Positions 7,499 to 15,330 of a DNA stretch of 64,000 nt are shown piece after piece; within the stretch, counting starts at the first letter, position 1; every line of letters begins with the position of its first letter. This stretch comes from Marivivens geojensis. GTDB lineage: Bacteria; Pseudomonadota; Alphaproteobacteria; Rhodobacterales; Rhodobacteraceae. The translations under genes and the position numbers were made by a program. The stretch lies in contig NZ_JALKCU010000001.1 of the NCBI RefSeq assembly GCF_023540835.1, forward strand, positions 930,001-994,000. Direction: 5' to 3'. The notes beneath the pieces were generated by a model. The model saw nothing but the letters and a program-made list of their open reading frames with translations, was not told where the DNA came from and did no database searches.

Positions 7499-10360
7499 AT
7501 GAGTTCTTACCAAAGCGAAGCACAGCTAGAAGAAGCCCTGATAAACCGCCTTGGTGGTAAGGGCTGGGATAGGGTTGCTTTATCTAGTGAAGCTGAACTT
7601 TGGAAGAACGTGCAATCCCAACTGGGTAAGCACAACAAGACCATCTTTTCAGACACAGAGTTTGCTCGCATCAGGAACCACCTGGAGAAGGGCAATGTGT
7701 TTGAGAAGGCACATACCCTAAGGGATCGGTTCAACCTCACCAGGGATGATGGAACGAGCTTCTATGTTGAGTTTTTCAACAAGGAACACTGGTGTAGAAA
7801 CCAGTATCAAGTCTCTTCACAGATAGGCATCCAGGGGAGGCGTAAGAACCGCTATGACGTGACCTTACTGGTAAATGGCATACCTCTATGCCAGATAGAG
7901 CTGAAACGCCGTGGTATCGAGCTGAAAGCTGCGTTTGACCAGATAAACCGCTATCAAAAAGACAGTTTCAAGGCTGCTGGTGGTTTATTCCAGTATATAC
8001 AAATATTTGTCATCTCAAATGGGGTAAACACTCGCTACTATGCCAATAACAGGCATCAAAGTTTTGCCCAAACATTCACATGGGCAAATATAGATAATAA
8101 ACCTATAAACCGCTTAGATGAATTCGCAGATCTATTTTTGGAAAAATGCCATCTTTCAAAGATGGTGGCTAAATATACAGTTCTTCATGAAAGCGATAAA
8201 ATCTTGATGGTTTTAAGAAGCTATCAATATTATGCCACTGAAAAAATCACAGAGCGAGTGCAACTTGGTAATCAAAATGGTTACATCTGGCACGCAACAG
8301 GTTCCGGAAAAACATTAACAAGTTTCAAAACAGCTCAAAATCTCATTGAGCTACCTAAAATCAAAAAAGTTCTGTTTGTTGTAGATAGAGCTGATTTGGA
8401 TCATCAGACGGTTAAGGAATACAATTTCTTCCGTCCGGATTCTGTTTTGGAAACAGATAGCACTAAAGATTTGGTGGATCAGCTACTGAATCCGAACATC
8501 AAGTTGATTGTTACGACAATACAAAAACTAAATAATGCTATCCGGTATGATGGCAGATTCTCAAAATCCATCGAGGATTTTAAAAACGAACGCATGGTTT
8601 TCATCTTTGATGAATGCCACAGAAGTCAGTTCGGTGATTCACATCAGAAGATTGTAGAATTCTTTCCAAAAGCTCAGCTGTTTGGATTCACAGGAACTCC
8701 AATTTTTGCTGATAATCATATTAATAGAAAAACTACTAAAGATCTCTTCAATGAATGCCTGCACAGGTATGTGGTAACAGATGCTATCAAAGATGAGAAC
8801 GTTCTTCGGTTCTCTGTAGAGTATCTGGATCACACAGATGAGGAGGCTAAAGAACAGAAGGGCAAGGAGTTCTTTGAACATCCAGATCGCATAGAAATAA
8901 TTGCGGACTGGATTATCCAAAACCACAACAAGAAGACCCGAAATAAGCAGTTTGGGGCAATCATGTGCGTGGGTTCAGTAGATGCATTGCTAAAATATTA
9001 TGAAATCTTTGATAGAAAGAAGAAGGAAGGCAAACACAATCTGAACATTGCCTCAATCTTCACTTATGCAGCCAACGAAGATGATCCCGATGCTGATGGG
9101 CTAATACCTGACACACATTTTCCTGGAGATAGTGTGTCCTCAACCAACTTACCCAAACGAGACAGGCTTGTAGAAATCGTAAATGATTACAATGCCATGT
9201 TTGGGGTTAAGGAAAGTGTCCTGGATGGTAAGGGATTCTATAATTATTATAGAGCCATCGCAAACAGAGTAAAAAGCCGTGATTATAAACCCTTTGACCA
9301 AAATCAGGGCATAGACATCTTATTGGTAGTAAACATGTTCCTTACTGGTTTTGATGCAAAAACAGTAAATACTCTCTATGTTGACAAGAACCTGAAATAT
9401 CATGGATTGATACAGGCTTTTTCCAGAACCAACAGAATTCTGAATCTCGAAAAATCACAAGGCAATATTACTTGCTTCCGGAATCTCAAAGAAGCAACAG
9501 ATGAGGCTATTGCACTATTTGCTAATAAAAATGCACGAGAAGAGGTGCTTGTAGGCAGCTATGATGAACATCTAGCTAAGTTTGAAGCAGCAGCTGCTAA
9601 CCTCTTTGCCCTGGTGCAGGATCCTGATGCTGTAGATGACTTACCTGATGAAAATGCACAAGCTGACTTTGTGAAGGCATTCCGTGAACTCATCCGTATC
9701 AGAAACGTGTTGGCTAGCTTCAGTGAATTCAATGAAGATGAGCTACCTATCAAACCACAAGAGTTCGAAGACTTTAAGAGCAAGTATGTAGACCTTGCTC
9801 ATAGCCTGTCACAGCAAGAGGAAGAAGATATTCCGGAAGCGTTTGACGGCATTGATTTTGAACTCGAACTTATCCGCCGTGATGACATTAATGTAGCATA
9901 TATTATTGCATTACTTACGTCTCTTAACCTCTTTGATGATAATGATGAGGGTAAGAAGAAGGCGAAGAAACAGCGTCAACGCATTTTCGAACTGCTTCAG
10001 TCAGAAGTCTCTCTTCGTGGTAAGAGACCATACATTGAAAGATTCATCGACCAAAAATTACCGATGCTTGGTCCTGAAGATGATATAAGACAAGCCTTTG
10101 CAGAGTTCTGGGCAGATGAGCGCAGTAAAGCATTCAAAGAGTTCCAGGACACACATGGGCTGCAAGAGGAGCCATTCCGTGATCTGGTATCTCAGATGTT
10201 ATTCTCTGGAAAACAACCACTTGCAGATGATGTGATGCGTGTAATGACAGAGAAGCCATCTCTCTTGCAAAGACGCAAGGTTGTAGAACGTATTGTTACA
10301 GGTGTGAACGACCTTGTTGAGATCTTCGATGAGAACGTAGGGGAACTAGAAGAGACCTAG
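7499..10360 (+). CDS. hsdR: Type I restriction-modification, restriction subunit
   Basis: 953-aa DNA translocase-nuclease. The N-terminal nuclease domain shows YDVTLLVNG...QIELKRRG (PD-ExK type). An SF2 motor follows, with Walker A ATGSGKTLT, a DECH box (IFDECHRSQ) and a TGTPI motif. The C-terminus is the HsdR helical domain that contacts HsdM. It cuts unmodified foreign DNA far from the recognition site and thus protects the element or its host. Starts ATG at 7499 after AAAAGGTAATAAA. Its stop overlaps the stop of the convergent relaxase gene by 4 nt. Confidence 0.95.
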   Translation: MSSYQSEAQLEEALINRLGGKGWDRVALSSEAELWKNVQSQLGKHNKTIFSDTEFARIRNHLEKGNVFEKAHTLRDRFNLTRDDGTSFYVEFFNKEHWCRNQYQVSSQIGIQGRRKNRYDVTLLVNGIPLCQIELKRRGIELKAAFDQINRYQKDSFKAAGGLFQYIQIFVISNGVNTRYYANNRHQSFAQTFTWANIDNKPINRLDEFADLFLEKCHLSKMVAKYTVLHESDKILMVLRSYQYYATEKITERVQLGNQNGYIWHATGSGKTLTSFKTAQNLIELPKIKKVLFVVDRADLDHQTVKEYNFFRPDSVLETDSTKDLVDQLLNPNIKLIVTTIQKLNNAIRYDGRFSKSIEDFKNERMVFIFDECHRSQFGDSHQKIVEFFPKAQLFGFTGTPIFADNHINRKTTKDLFNECLHRYVVTDAIKDENVLRFSVEYLDHTDEEAKEQKGKEFFEHPDRIEIIADWIIQNHNKKTRNKQFGAIMCVGSVDALLKYYEIFDRKKKEGKHNLNIASIFTYAANEDDPDADGLIPDTHFPGDSVSSTNLPKRDRLVEIVNDYNAMFGVKESVLDGKGFYNYYRAIANRVKSRDYKPFDQNQGIDILLVVNMFLTGFDAKTVNTLYVDKNLKYHGLIQAFSRTNRILNLEKSQGNITCFRNLKEATDEAIALFANKNAREEVLVGSYDEHLAKFEAAAANLFALVQDPDAVDDLPDENAQADFVKAFRELIRIRNVLASFSEFNEDELPIKPQEFEDFKSKYVDLAHSLSQQEEEDIPEAFDGIDFELELIRRDDINVAYIIALLTSLNLFDDNDEGKKKAKKQRQRIFELLQSEVSLRGKRPYIERFIDQKLPMLGPEDDIRQAFAEFWADERSKAFKEFQDTHGLQEEPFRDLVSQMLFSGKQPLADDVMRVMTEKPSLLQRRKVVERIVTGVNDLVEIFDENVGELEET

Positions 10361-11601
10361 AACCCAGGCTTCTCTATAGATTTTGTTGCAGCCCTAAGAG
10401 CTGCAGCTCCATCATTAAACACATCAGTTACAACTGGACCGGCTCCTGAAGAGGGACTGGAGTGGCTTAGTGAAGGACCAATCCCTTTAGGATACTTTCT
10501 TCTAGCAAGTGCTTGAAGATTTATCATAAACCCTGAACTCTTGAGATTTTTTGCATAGATACTTGAATGCTTTGTAGTTTGCTTGAATCTGTAATCTGTT
10601 GTTTTTGTATCTCTAGAAGTCGATCCTGAATTTCTTCCAGAGGAGTTGGACCATCCGCTGGTTGTCCTGCTTCTTGTATCAAACTCAAGATTGCTGTTAG
10701 TAGTCCCTCTATTCTTTCTATCTTCTGTTCTATTGGATGCTTCATTGTTATCTTCCTTTAATTTGATGAATGGATATATTTCCGAAATGTCGTTTTTGTT
10801 AAGTTTTGTGAGTCTATGAAGAGATCCAAACTCAACATCTGAGTCTGTCTTCTCGTCATATTTATATAGTATAAGAATTCCTTTTTTATTTCCCCTTTTT
10901 AGGGATATGTCTGCTTTTAGTAATTCATTTACTATAAAACTTGCTCTATCAGCGGGTTCATTTGTTGAAATAGTCTGAACCTCTTTCAACGCTGTGTGTA
11001 GCTTGGGCAAGTCTACATTCACACGTTTAGCTTTGCCGAGCATGGTTTTGGTATATGCAGAGGTAGGTAAGTCACCATCTGCGATGCCAATAAGGTGCAT
11101 GGCAAGTTGGTTGTTCGCATTTTCAGTATGTCCAATGACATACTTATTGTGTCTGCCTTTGATGAGTTCAAATCCAAACTCAAGCTCAAGATTCCGGCAA
11201 ATCTTTTCGTTACGTTTGTAGTTATTTTTATTAGTCAGAACTCTGCCAGCTGTGTTGGATTCCGCCATCATGATGTGGATGTGACTGGCGTCGTTCTCGT
11301 CTGAACGGATCTTCTGATGACGAGCAACGACGTAGGGTCTGTCACCCGTATTAAATTCTCTTTGAATAGACTCTATGCATCGCTCTATCTGGTCATCTGT
11401 GAGTTCTTGTTCTGGACTGATGATGAAGTGCCGTAACACATATGCATGATTGTTCATGCCTGACATAGTGTTCGCAAACCTAGCCAGGGAGGAGGGGTCA
11501 CCGTAGAGGAGTTCAACATCCTCGTTTTCACCCATAGCCTGGATGTAAGCTAAGGCTGTCCCTGTGCCCCCTGTGCGTATCCTGGTCTGCTTAATGATCA
11601 C
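10357..11601 (-). CDS. Relaxase (MobA/VirD2 type)
   Basis: 414-aa DNA relaxase for conjugative mobilization; it nicks oriT and leads the strand into a recipient. The N-terminal domain contains a tyrosine-rich start and a histidine set (H95, and H107/H109 in DASHIHIMM) that fits the metal-binding motif III of relaxases. The following AGRVLTNKNNYKRNEKICRNLELEFG is typical of the family. The C-terminal third is low-complexity S/T/R/N-rich and overlaps a second ORF in another frame. Overlaps mobC by 11 nt upstream. No type IV secretion genes are present, so transfer would need a helper. Confidence 0.82.
   Translation of the reverse strand: MIIKQTRIRTGGTGTALAYIQAMGENEDVELLYGDPSSLARFANTMSGMNNHAYVLRHFIISPEQELTDDQIERCIESIQREFNTGDRPYVVARHQKIRSDENDASHIHIMMAESNTAGRVLTNKNNYKRNEKICRNLELEFGFELIKGRHNKYVIGHTENANNQLAMHLIGIADGDLPTSAYTKTMLGKAKRVNVDLPKLHTALKEVQTISTNEPADRASFIVNELLKADISLKRGNKKGILILYKYDEKTDSDVEFGSLHRLTKLNKNDISEIYPFIKLKEDNNEASNRTEDRKNRGTTNSNLEFDTRSRTTSGWSNSSGRNSGSTSRDTKTTDYRFKQTTKHSSIYAKNLKSSGFMINLQALARRKYPKGIGPSLSHSSPSSGAGPVVTDVFNDGAAALRAATKSIEKPGF
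10524..10745 (-). CDS. Overprinted 73-aa coiled-coil ORF inside the relaxase gene
   Basis: Lies wholly within the 3' part of the relaxase gene, same strand, different frame. It starts ATG at 10745 with a strong Shine-Dalgarno (AAAGGAAG, 6-nt gap). The product is hydrophilic, Glu/Gln/Leu-rich and probably helical (begins MKHPIEQKIERIEGLLTAIL). In the same stretch the relaxase frame becomes low-complexity Ser/Thr/Arg, as expected if the inner frame carries the constraint. RSF1010-type plasmids have mobB within mobA, so a MobB-like accessory role is possible, though no sequence similarity was recognised. Confidence 0.5.
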   Translation of the reverse strand: MKHPIEQKIERIEGLLTAILSLIQEAGQPADGPTPLEEIQDRLLEIQKQQITDSSKLQSIQVSMQKISRVQGL

Positions 11602-11974
11602 CTTTGATTTCCTTTGTGATAACAGCAGTCATCTCATCTATGGATTTTCTTGTTTTAACGATGGATGCACGCAGTCTACGAAAATCATCGTGATTAAGCT
11701 CCCCAGATCTGTTTCTTTCATTTGCCAGCTTTTGTGCTTGGTTCAAGTTTGTTCCAATAGAATTTATTTCATATAACCACTTACCCATAATTTTCTGATT
11801 AGGGACCCTGAGTGTGGATCCTGGACCAAAAGTATTCCATCTAAATATATCAGGAATAGACAAACCGGTTATGTCCGATAAGTCTCGTAATCTTTGTTTT
11901 TGATCTTCTGTGATGGTTATCTTAACTTCATGAATCTTTTTATTCAAAATGCTCTCCAATACAAATGTTGACAA
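11591..11974 (-). CDS. MobC-like mobilization accessory protein
   Basis: 127-aa basic protein just upstream of, and overlapping, the relaxase gene. The N-terminal part (KITITEDQKQRLRDLSDITG) fits a ribbon-helix-helix. The C-terminal INSIGTNLNQAQKLANE resembles the 'N-x-Q-x-A' helix of MobC/NikA proteins, which bind oriT and help the relaxase open the nick site. Start ATG at 11974. Function is inferred from position and these motifs. Confidence 0.7.
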   Translation of the reverse strand: MSTFVLESILNKKIHEVKITITEDQKQRLRDLSDITGLSIPDIFRWNTFGPGSTLRVPNQKIMGKWLYEINSIGTNLNQAQKLANERNRSGELNHDDFRRLRASIVKTRKSIDEMTAVITKEIKGDH

Positions 11975-12090
11975 AGGTAGGGGGTAACCCCCTTTTATGA
12001 ATTCTTACAAAAATGGGTCCACGGGCAACGCCCTGGCAAGTTCTGCGTTATTACCCGTAGGGTGATAAAAGCAATGACTTGCTAATAAAT
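11975..12090 (-). other. Candidate oriT region
   Basis: The gap directly upstream of mobC has short inverted repeats (GGGGG-TAA-CCCCC at 11980-11992 and GGGC-AAC-GCCC at 12023-12033) and a GC-rich stretch within AT-rich DNA. Mobilizable plasmids usually place oriT here. No known nic sequence was recognised, so this rests on position only. Confidence 0.35.
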
Positions 12091-12137
12091 AGGGTCCATG
12101 TATTTAATAAATTGTAAAATGGGGGCAAAAAGCAAGT

Positions 12138-12193
12138 TTCTACTATTCTACCATGGTAGAAATCTACCATTATATAACTATAGAATAGTAGAA
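12138..12193 (+). repeat. TGGTAGAA-family repeats, second site
   Basis: A 13-bp perfect inverted repeat TTCTACTATTCTA (12138-12150) / TAGAATAGTAGAA (12181-12193) encloses further copies of the word in both orientations around CCATGG and ATCTACCATTATATAAC. Same motif family as the rep iterons and the parA upstream site. Confidence 0.6.
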
Positions 12194-12438
12194 GTGTATG
12201 TGACCTTTTTAAGATGATCATAACCTTAATCAGCGCAGATTAGGTTACATAAAGTGAATTTGACCTGATTAGGGATACTAAATCTGTTAAGGATTTATTG
12301 AGTTCTGTAACAGATTTATAGAAATAGTTGGTGCCAGCACCAATCTTTTGTGTGAAAACACCAATTTACTTTAAAAATTACTTGATGGTTCAAAAAAGAT
12401 TGCGACTTATAATTTACAAGGCAATCAGGAGATATTTA

Positions 12439-12525
12439 ATGCCCAAAATAACACTTTTATTACAACTATCAGTCACCCTCATAGAGTTCACTCTAATCCT
12501 AATGGAGTTCTTAAAATATATGTAA
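12439..12525 (+). CDS. 28-aa hydrophobic peptide
   Basis: ATG at 12439 follows CAGGAG at a 7-nt gap. The peptide is mostly Leu/Ile/Thr/Phe with a Lys near each end (MPKITLLLQLSVTL at the start, MEFLKYM at the end) and could span a membrane once. The stop is 3 bp before a 15-bp perfect hairpin. This layout (tiny hydrophobic ORF, strong ribosome site, stable 3' hairpin) recalls type I toxin genes of plasmids. No antitoxin RNA or family was recognised, so the toxin idea is speculation. Confidence 0.4.
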   Translation: MPKITLLLQLSVTLIEFTLILMEFLKYM

Positions 12526-12528
12526 ACA

Positions 12529-12569
12529 ATAATCCCTCGAAGGGGAGGACAAAACCTTCGAGGGATTAT
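12529..12569 (+). terminator. 15-bp perfect hairpin after the small hydrophobic ORF
   Basis: ATAATCCCTCGAAGG (12529-12543) pairs exactly with CCTTCGAGGGATTAT (12555-12569) around an 11-nt loop GGAGGACAAAA. There is no T run on either strand, so it may be an mRNA-stabilising or protein-binding hairpin rather than a true intrinsic terminator. The loop contains GGAGGA, an exposed ribosome-site-like sequence. Confidence 0.5.
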
Positions 12570-12737
12570 GATAAGATAAGGAGATATTGCAACTAATTAT
12601 ATTCTCATACAGATTCCTTTCATTTTCTAAGTTTCAGATTTCGTTAGTCAGATATCCTTTTCATCGTGAACTCTTCCTTTGTCATCCGATAAGTAAGTTA
12701 TACATTTTCAGTTCGGTGAATTCAATTTGAAGAACGT

Positions 12738-12784
12738 GTCAAGTCAGCTCACAGAATTCCATCTGACTTGACATGAATTCTGTG
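12738..12784 (+). repeat. Interlocked 10-bp inverted repeats (A-B-A'-B')
   Basis: GTCAAGTCAG (12738-12747) is complementary to CTGACTTGAC (12763-12772), and CACAGAATTC (12750-12759) is complementary to GAATTCTGTG (12775-12784). The two perfect pairings are interleaved with gaps of only 2-3 nt, so they exclude each other as hairpins and are too tight for a normal H-type pseudoknot. It could be a conformational switch, or paired binding sites for the serine recombinase encoded 330 bp downstream. Confidence 0.6.
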
Positions 12785-12802
12785 TTTCAGGTTCCAACAA
12801 AT

Positions 12803-12867
12803 ATGTTATACCTTTAACATGTTTGTTACATGTGATGTAACATAGCTGGTGTTACATCGATGTAACA
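12803..12867 (+). promoter_or_regulatory. Three TGTTA-type palindromes (operator array)
   Basis: ATGTTA-6-TAACAT at 12803-12820, TGTTACAT-3-ATGTAACA at 12824-12842 and the perfect palindrome TGTTACATCGATGTAACA at 12850-12867. The spacing of about 21-26 bp puts them on similar helix faces. Likely bound by a dimeric repressor. The regulator is not identified. Confidence 0.55.
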
Positions 12868-12882
12868 TTTGCAGAGGTGATT

Positions 12883-12995
12883 TTGAACACTTAGTTCAAT
12901 TTATAGATCTATTTTTTGAACATATTATTTAAGTCACATAACTGAAAGTTCAAAAAAGTTATTTAAAATTGAACTAAGTGTTCAATAGATTGAAC
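12883..12995 (+). promoter_or_regulatory. TTGAAC/GTTCAA operator array
   Basis: TTGAAC-5-GTTCAA occurs at 12883-12899 and 12969-12985, with single half-sites at 12916-12921, 12948-12953 and 12990-12995. The outer copies form a perfect 20-bp inverted repeat (12883-12902/12966-12985). It lies 120-230 bp before the serine recombinase gene and probably controls it. Confidence 0.55.
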
Positions 12996-13114
12996 TTTCG
13001 GTTTCATGGCGAGATATTTTTCCCGAAAATGCATATTTTGAAAAATAATCTTAATGCTTAAACGTTGGGGAAAGATTTTTCCCATATGTTGTTCCCGAAA
13101 CATTTTGCAAAAAA

Positions 13115-13822
13115 ATGTATTTTTGGAGAGTTATTTTGGGAAAATCAGAGCAAGTAGATATAGAAGAATATATTAATAATAAATCCGGAAACCTGAAGGT
13201 TCGAAAATACAAGAAACGACCTAAGGACTATAAGGCACTTCTGCAGAGGGGTAGGGATCCCCTGAAGATAGGTTATGCCAGAGTATCCACTCCTCAGCAG
13301 TCCCTGGATGCGCAGGTAGATGAACTGGTTAAGGCAGGATGTGAGGTTGTCATCTCAGAGCAAACCTCTGGTTCCTTCAAGAAACCGGAACTTATGTTCA
13401 TCCTGGATAACACCATAGCAGGTGATGAACTCTACGTATGGAAGCTGGATAGGCTAGGTAGAGACAACATCGAGCAACTGCTTATCCTGCAAAAGTTCAG
13501 GGATAAGGGTGTCCAGGTGAATCTCCTCCAGGAGAGGATGGCGTTAGATTCACCGGAAACACAGCTCATAGCGTCGATCTTGTCAGCCATAGGGCAGTAT
13601 GAAAAGCACCTCATCCTGTCTAGGATGGAGTTGGGTCGCAAACGTGCACTGGAAAACGGTGTAGAGTTTGGCAGACCCAGCTCCTTCAAGGGCAGACGTA
13701 AGGAGCTGGTGAACCTTCTCAACAAGGGTTTCACAGTCAAAGAGATCTGTAAAACCATGGATGTTACCAAATCAGCGGTTTACAGAGAGTTGGAGAAACT
13801 TCGTAAAGAGGGTCTAGTCTAA
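13115..13822 (+). CDS. Serine recombinase (resolvase/invertase)
   Basis: 235-aa site-specific recombinase. The resolvase domain shows IGYARVSTPQQSLDAQ with nucleophile S58, then ELYVWKLDRLGRD and the long dimer helix, and a C-terminal helix-turn-helix (FTVKEICKTMDVTKSAVYREL). The N-terminal 48 residues before the domain are unusual. TTG at 13136 follows GGAGA and may be the real start instead of ATG 13115. It probably resolves element multimers or inverts a segment. The upstream gap is packed with palindromic arrays. Its 3' end overlaps the convergent gene at 13814 by 9 nt. Confidence 0.88.
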   Translation: MYFWRVILGKSEQVDIEEYINNKSGNLKVRKYKKRPKDYKALLQRGRDPLKIGYARVSTPQQSLDAQVDELVKAGCEVVISEQTSGSFKKPELMFILDNTIAGDELYVWKLDRLGRDNIEQLLILQKFRDKGVQVNLLQERMALDSPETQLIASILSAIGQYEKHLILSRMELGRKRALENGVEFGRPSSFKGRRKELVNLLNKGFTVKEICKTMDVTKSAVYRELEKLRKEGLV

Positions 13823-14212
13823 CATCTCTAATTTTTCACATTGTTCATTAATTCCTACTATTATAAGTGTTCCGATTGTGTCCAATGGACTTTGACCAAA
13901 TCCTTCAAGCATTTGCAAACTTAGTTTTTTCTCACGAATTAAATCTTGATAGAACTTTGACATTTCTGTATCTGTCTTGAACGTATATTCGATTATGGTT
14001 GCGCAATCTGTATTATTAATTATATTGCTTAATCTTATTCCCTTCAATAGCCCAGAAAGTTCTTTGTCACGAGCAAAGTCAAACCCAGGCATATATATTT
14101 GGTAAAACAGATGCATATATTGGTTTTGCCACTGACTTTCCTCAGCTCTGACTGAAAAGGGCGTAATCACAGAAATTATAGTAAATATTATCAAAATTAT
14201 ATTCATAATCAT
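13814..14212 (-). CDS. Small exported protein of unknown function
   Basis: 132 aa with a hydrophobic signal peptide (about residues 1-23, ending VRA-EES) and two cysteines in the mature part (DCATI and EQCEKL). No family recognised. It overlaps the preceding partition-type gene by 4 nt (ATGA), so it is cotranscribed with parA and the ribbon-helix-helix gene. Linked export function within a mobilizable element might mean surface or entry exclusion, but nothing in the sequence shows this. Confidence 0.6.
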   Translation of the reverse strand: MIMNIILIIFTIISVITPFSVRAEESQWQNQYMHLFYQIYMPGFDFARDKELSGLLKGIRLSNIINNTDCATIIEYTFKTDTEMSKFYQDLIREKKLSLQMLEGFGQSPLDTIGTLIIVGINEQCEKLEMLD

Positions 14213-14469
14213 CCCTTCCAGTTCTTAAAATGCTCTCTGACACCTGTCATAAAAATATCTGTCTTTGATATTTTCTGTCCGTGTTCTTTTTTCATATAAT
14301 GAATATAGTCCTCAATGGCATCAAAGAGATCTTCAGAAGTCTTAATATTAAATTGTTTAAGCTTCTTTCCTTTGGCAACTCCATGAAGGTCGAGAATGTT
14401 CAGTGTATTTTCTGAACTTGAACTCTCGTCATCATCTTCAAAAGTCATATGAATATTAATGTCTGACAT
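14209..14469 (-). CDS. Ribbon-helix-helix partner of ParA
   Basis: 86 aa. The acidic Ser-rich N-terminus (EDDDESSSSEN) is followed by a segment reading as a strand (KQFNIKTS) and two helices (EDLFDAIEDYIHYMKKEHG, SKTDIFMTGVREHF), a ribbon-helix-helix plan. It overlaps parA by 14 nt. Small RHH proteins such as ParG or omega serve as centromere binders for ParA-type ATPases and bind short 7-8 bp repeats. The TGGTAGAA clusters in this element are natural candidate sites. Inference from fold and position. Confidence 0.6.
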   Translation of the reverse strand: MSDINIHMTFEDDDESSSSENTLNILDLHGVAKGKKLKQFNIKTSEDLFDAIEDYIHYMKKEHGQKISKTDIFMTGVREHFKNWKG

Positions 14470-15100
14470 CTTCTAATACCTCGTTAAATAAATGTTCCAT
14501 ATTTCGTGCTGGTTTTGAGTTTGGTGCATACTCAAAGATAGATTTTCCTTCAGCAGGTGATGCTGCAATGGCAGTGGCTTGTGAAATCATGTGATAGTAG
14601 GTCTTCAGTTGATATTGCTTAGCCAAACGCCTTGATGCTTTGAAAATACGGGTAGCAAAGCCGTCTGCGAGCAAGATGGCACGCACCTTACCAGGGAAGA
14701 GTTTTTCCATTTTCTGATAGAAAAGAACGCCTTCTTCGAGGCCGAACCCAGCACATGGGATAGGGGTGATGATGAGATCTGCCTTGGAGTAGATATACTG
14801 TAGATAATCCTGCTCTCTTGCAGTCCCAGGAGTGTCTATAACGATGAATTCCTTGTGCTTGTTGTTCTTCAGCAGTGTTTCCAGCTCTGCCTTCATTTTG
14901 ACAGGATGGATATCTGCCTCTGGCAGGCTTTCTCCGGTCATTTTTCGTGCTTGGTTTCTGCGTTTTTGAAAACGCATCAGGGATCCTTGCCCCGCATCTG
15001 CATCAATGATTAATGAATTAGGCAACCACAAACCTAGGTTCATAGCTAATGTAGATTTTCCAACTCCACCTTTTAAACTTGCTAATATAATTGTTTTCAT
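14456..15100 (-). CDS. parA: ParA-type partition ATPase
   Basis: 214-aa deviant Walker ATPase: KGGVGKST at residues 10-17, Walker A' IIDADAGQGS, and VIDTPGT. The short form without an N-terminal DNA-binding domain fits ParF/ParA type Ib. It moves plasmid copies to daughter cells with the downstream RHH protein. Clustered TGGTAGAA repeats begin only 3 bp upstream of its start, suggesting autoregulation or a centromere there. Presence on an integrated element suggests a plasmid state. Confidence 0.88.
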   Translation of the reverse strand: MKTIILASLKGGVGKSTLAMNLGLWLPNSLIIDADAGQGSLMRFQKRRNQARKMTGESLPEADIHPVKMKAELETLLKNNKHKEFIVIDTPGTAREQDYLQYIYSKADLIITPIPCAGFGLEEGVLFYQKMEKLFPGKVRAILLADGFATRIFKASRRLAKQYQLKTYYHMISQATAIAASPAEGKSIFEYAPNSKPARNMEHLFNEVLEDVRH

Positions 15101-15102
15101 AA

Positions 15103-15164
15103 GACTTCTACCATTCTACCATTATATAATGGTAGAATTATATAACTATATAATGGTAGAAGTC
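15103..15164 (+). repeat. TGGTAGAA repeats upstream of parA
   Basis: TTCTACCA at 15106-15113 and 15114-15121, TGGTAGAA at 15130-15137 and 15154-15161. The outer parts form a 13-bp perfect inverted repeat (15103-15115/15152-15164). The layout of 8-mers in both directions before a parA start is what a ribbon-helix-helix centromere-operator looks like. Confidence 0.65.
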
Positions 15165-15234
15165 TTAAAGATCATTAATGCTTGTGATTGTTGTTTCTTG
15201 CAAACTTAGGGCTTATAATTATAAGACCCAAACG

Positions 15235-15271
15235 AAAAAGGAGGCTCTGCTTAATGCATGCCTCCTTTTTT
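15235..15271 (-). terminator. Bidirectional intrinsic terminator after the integrase
   Basis: AAAAAGGAGGC (15235-15245) pairs with GCCTCCTTTTT (15260-15270), giving T runs on both strands. It lies 60 bp past the integrase stop on the - strand and would also end + strand transcripts. Just before it is the 14-bp palindrome CTTATAATTATAAG (15211-15224). Confidence 0.75.
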
Positions 15272-15330
15272 AATGCGCCAGTTTGATTTTTCCGGTAGAA
15301 AACGAGCTATTTGTTTTACTGTTCAATCCA

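Noticed and set aside
12328-12525. 65-codon version of the small hydrophobic ORF
   Set aside because: The GTG start has no ribosome site. The internal ATG at 12439 has CAGGAG at the right distance, so the 28-aa form is preferred.
12738-12784. H-type RNA pseudoknot from the interlocked repeats
   Set aside because: Loops of 2-3 nt cannot cross 10-bp stems; alternative hairpins or DNA sites are more plausible.
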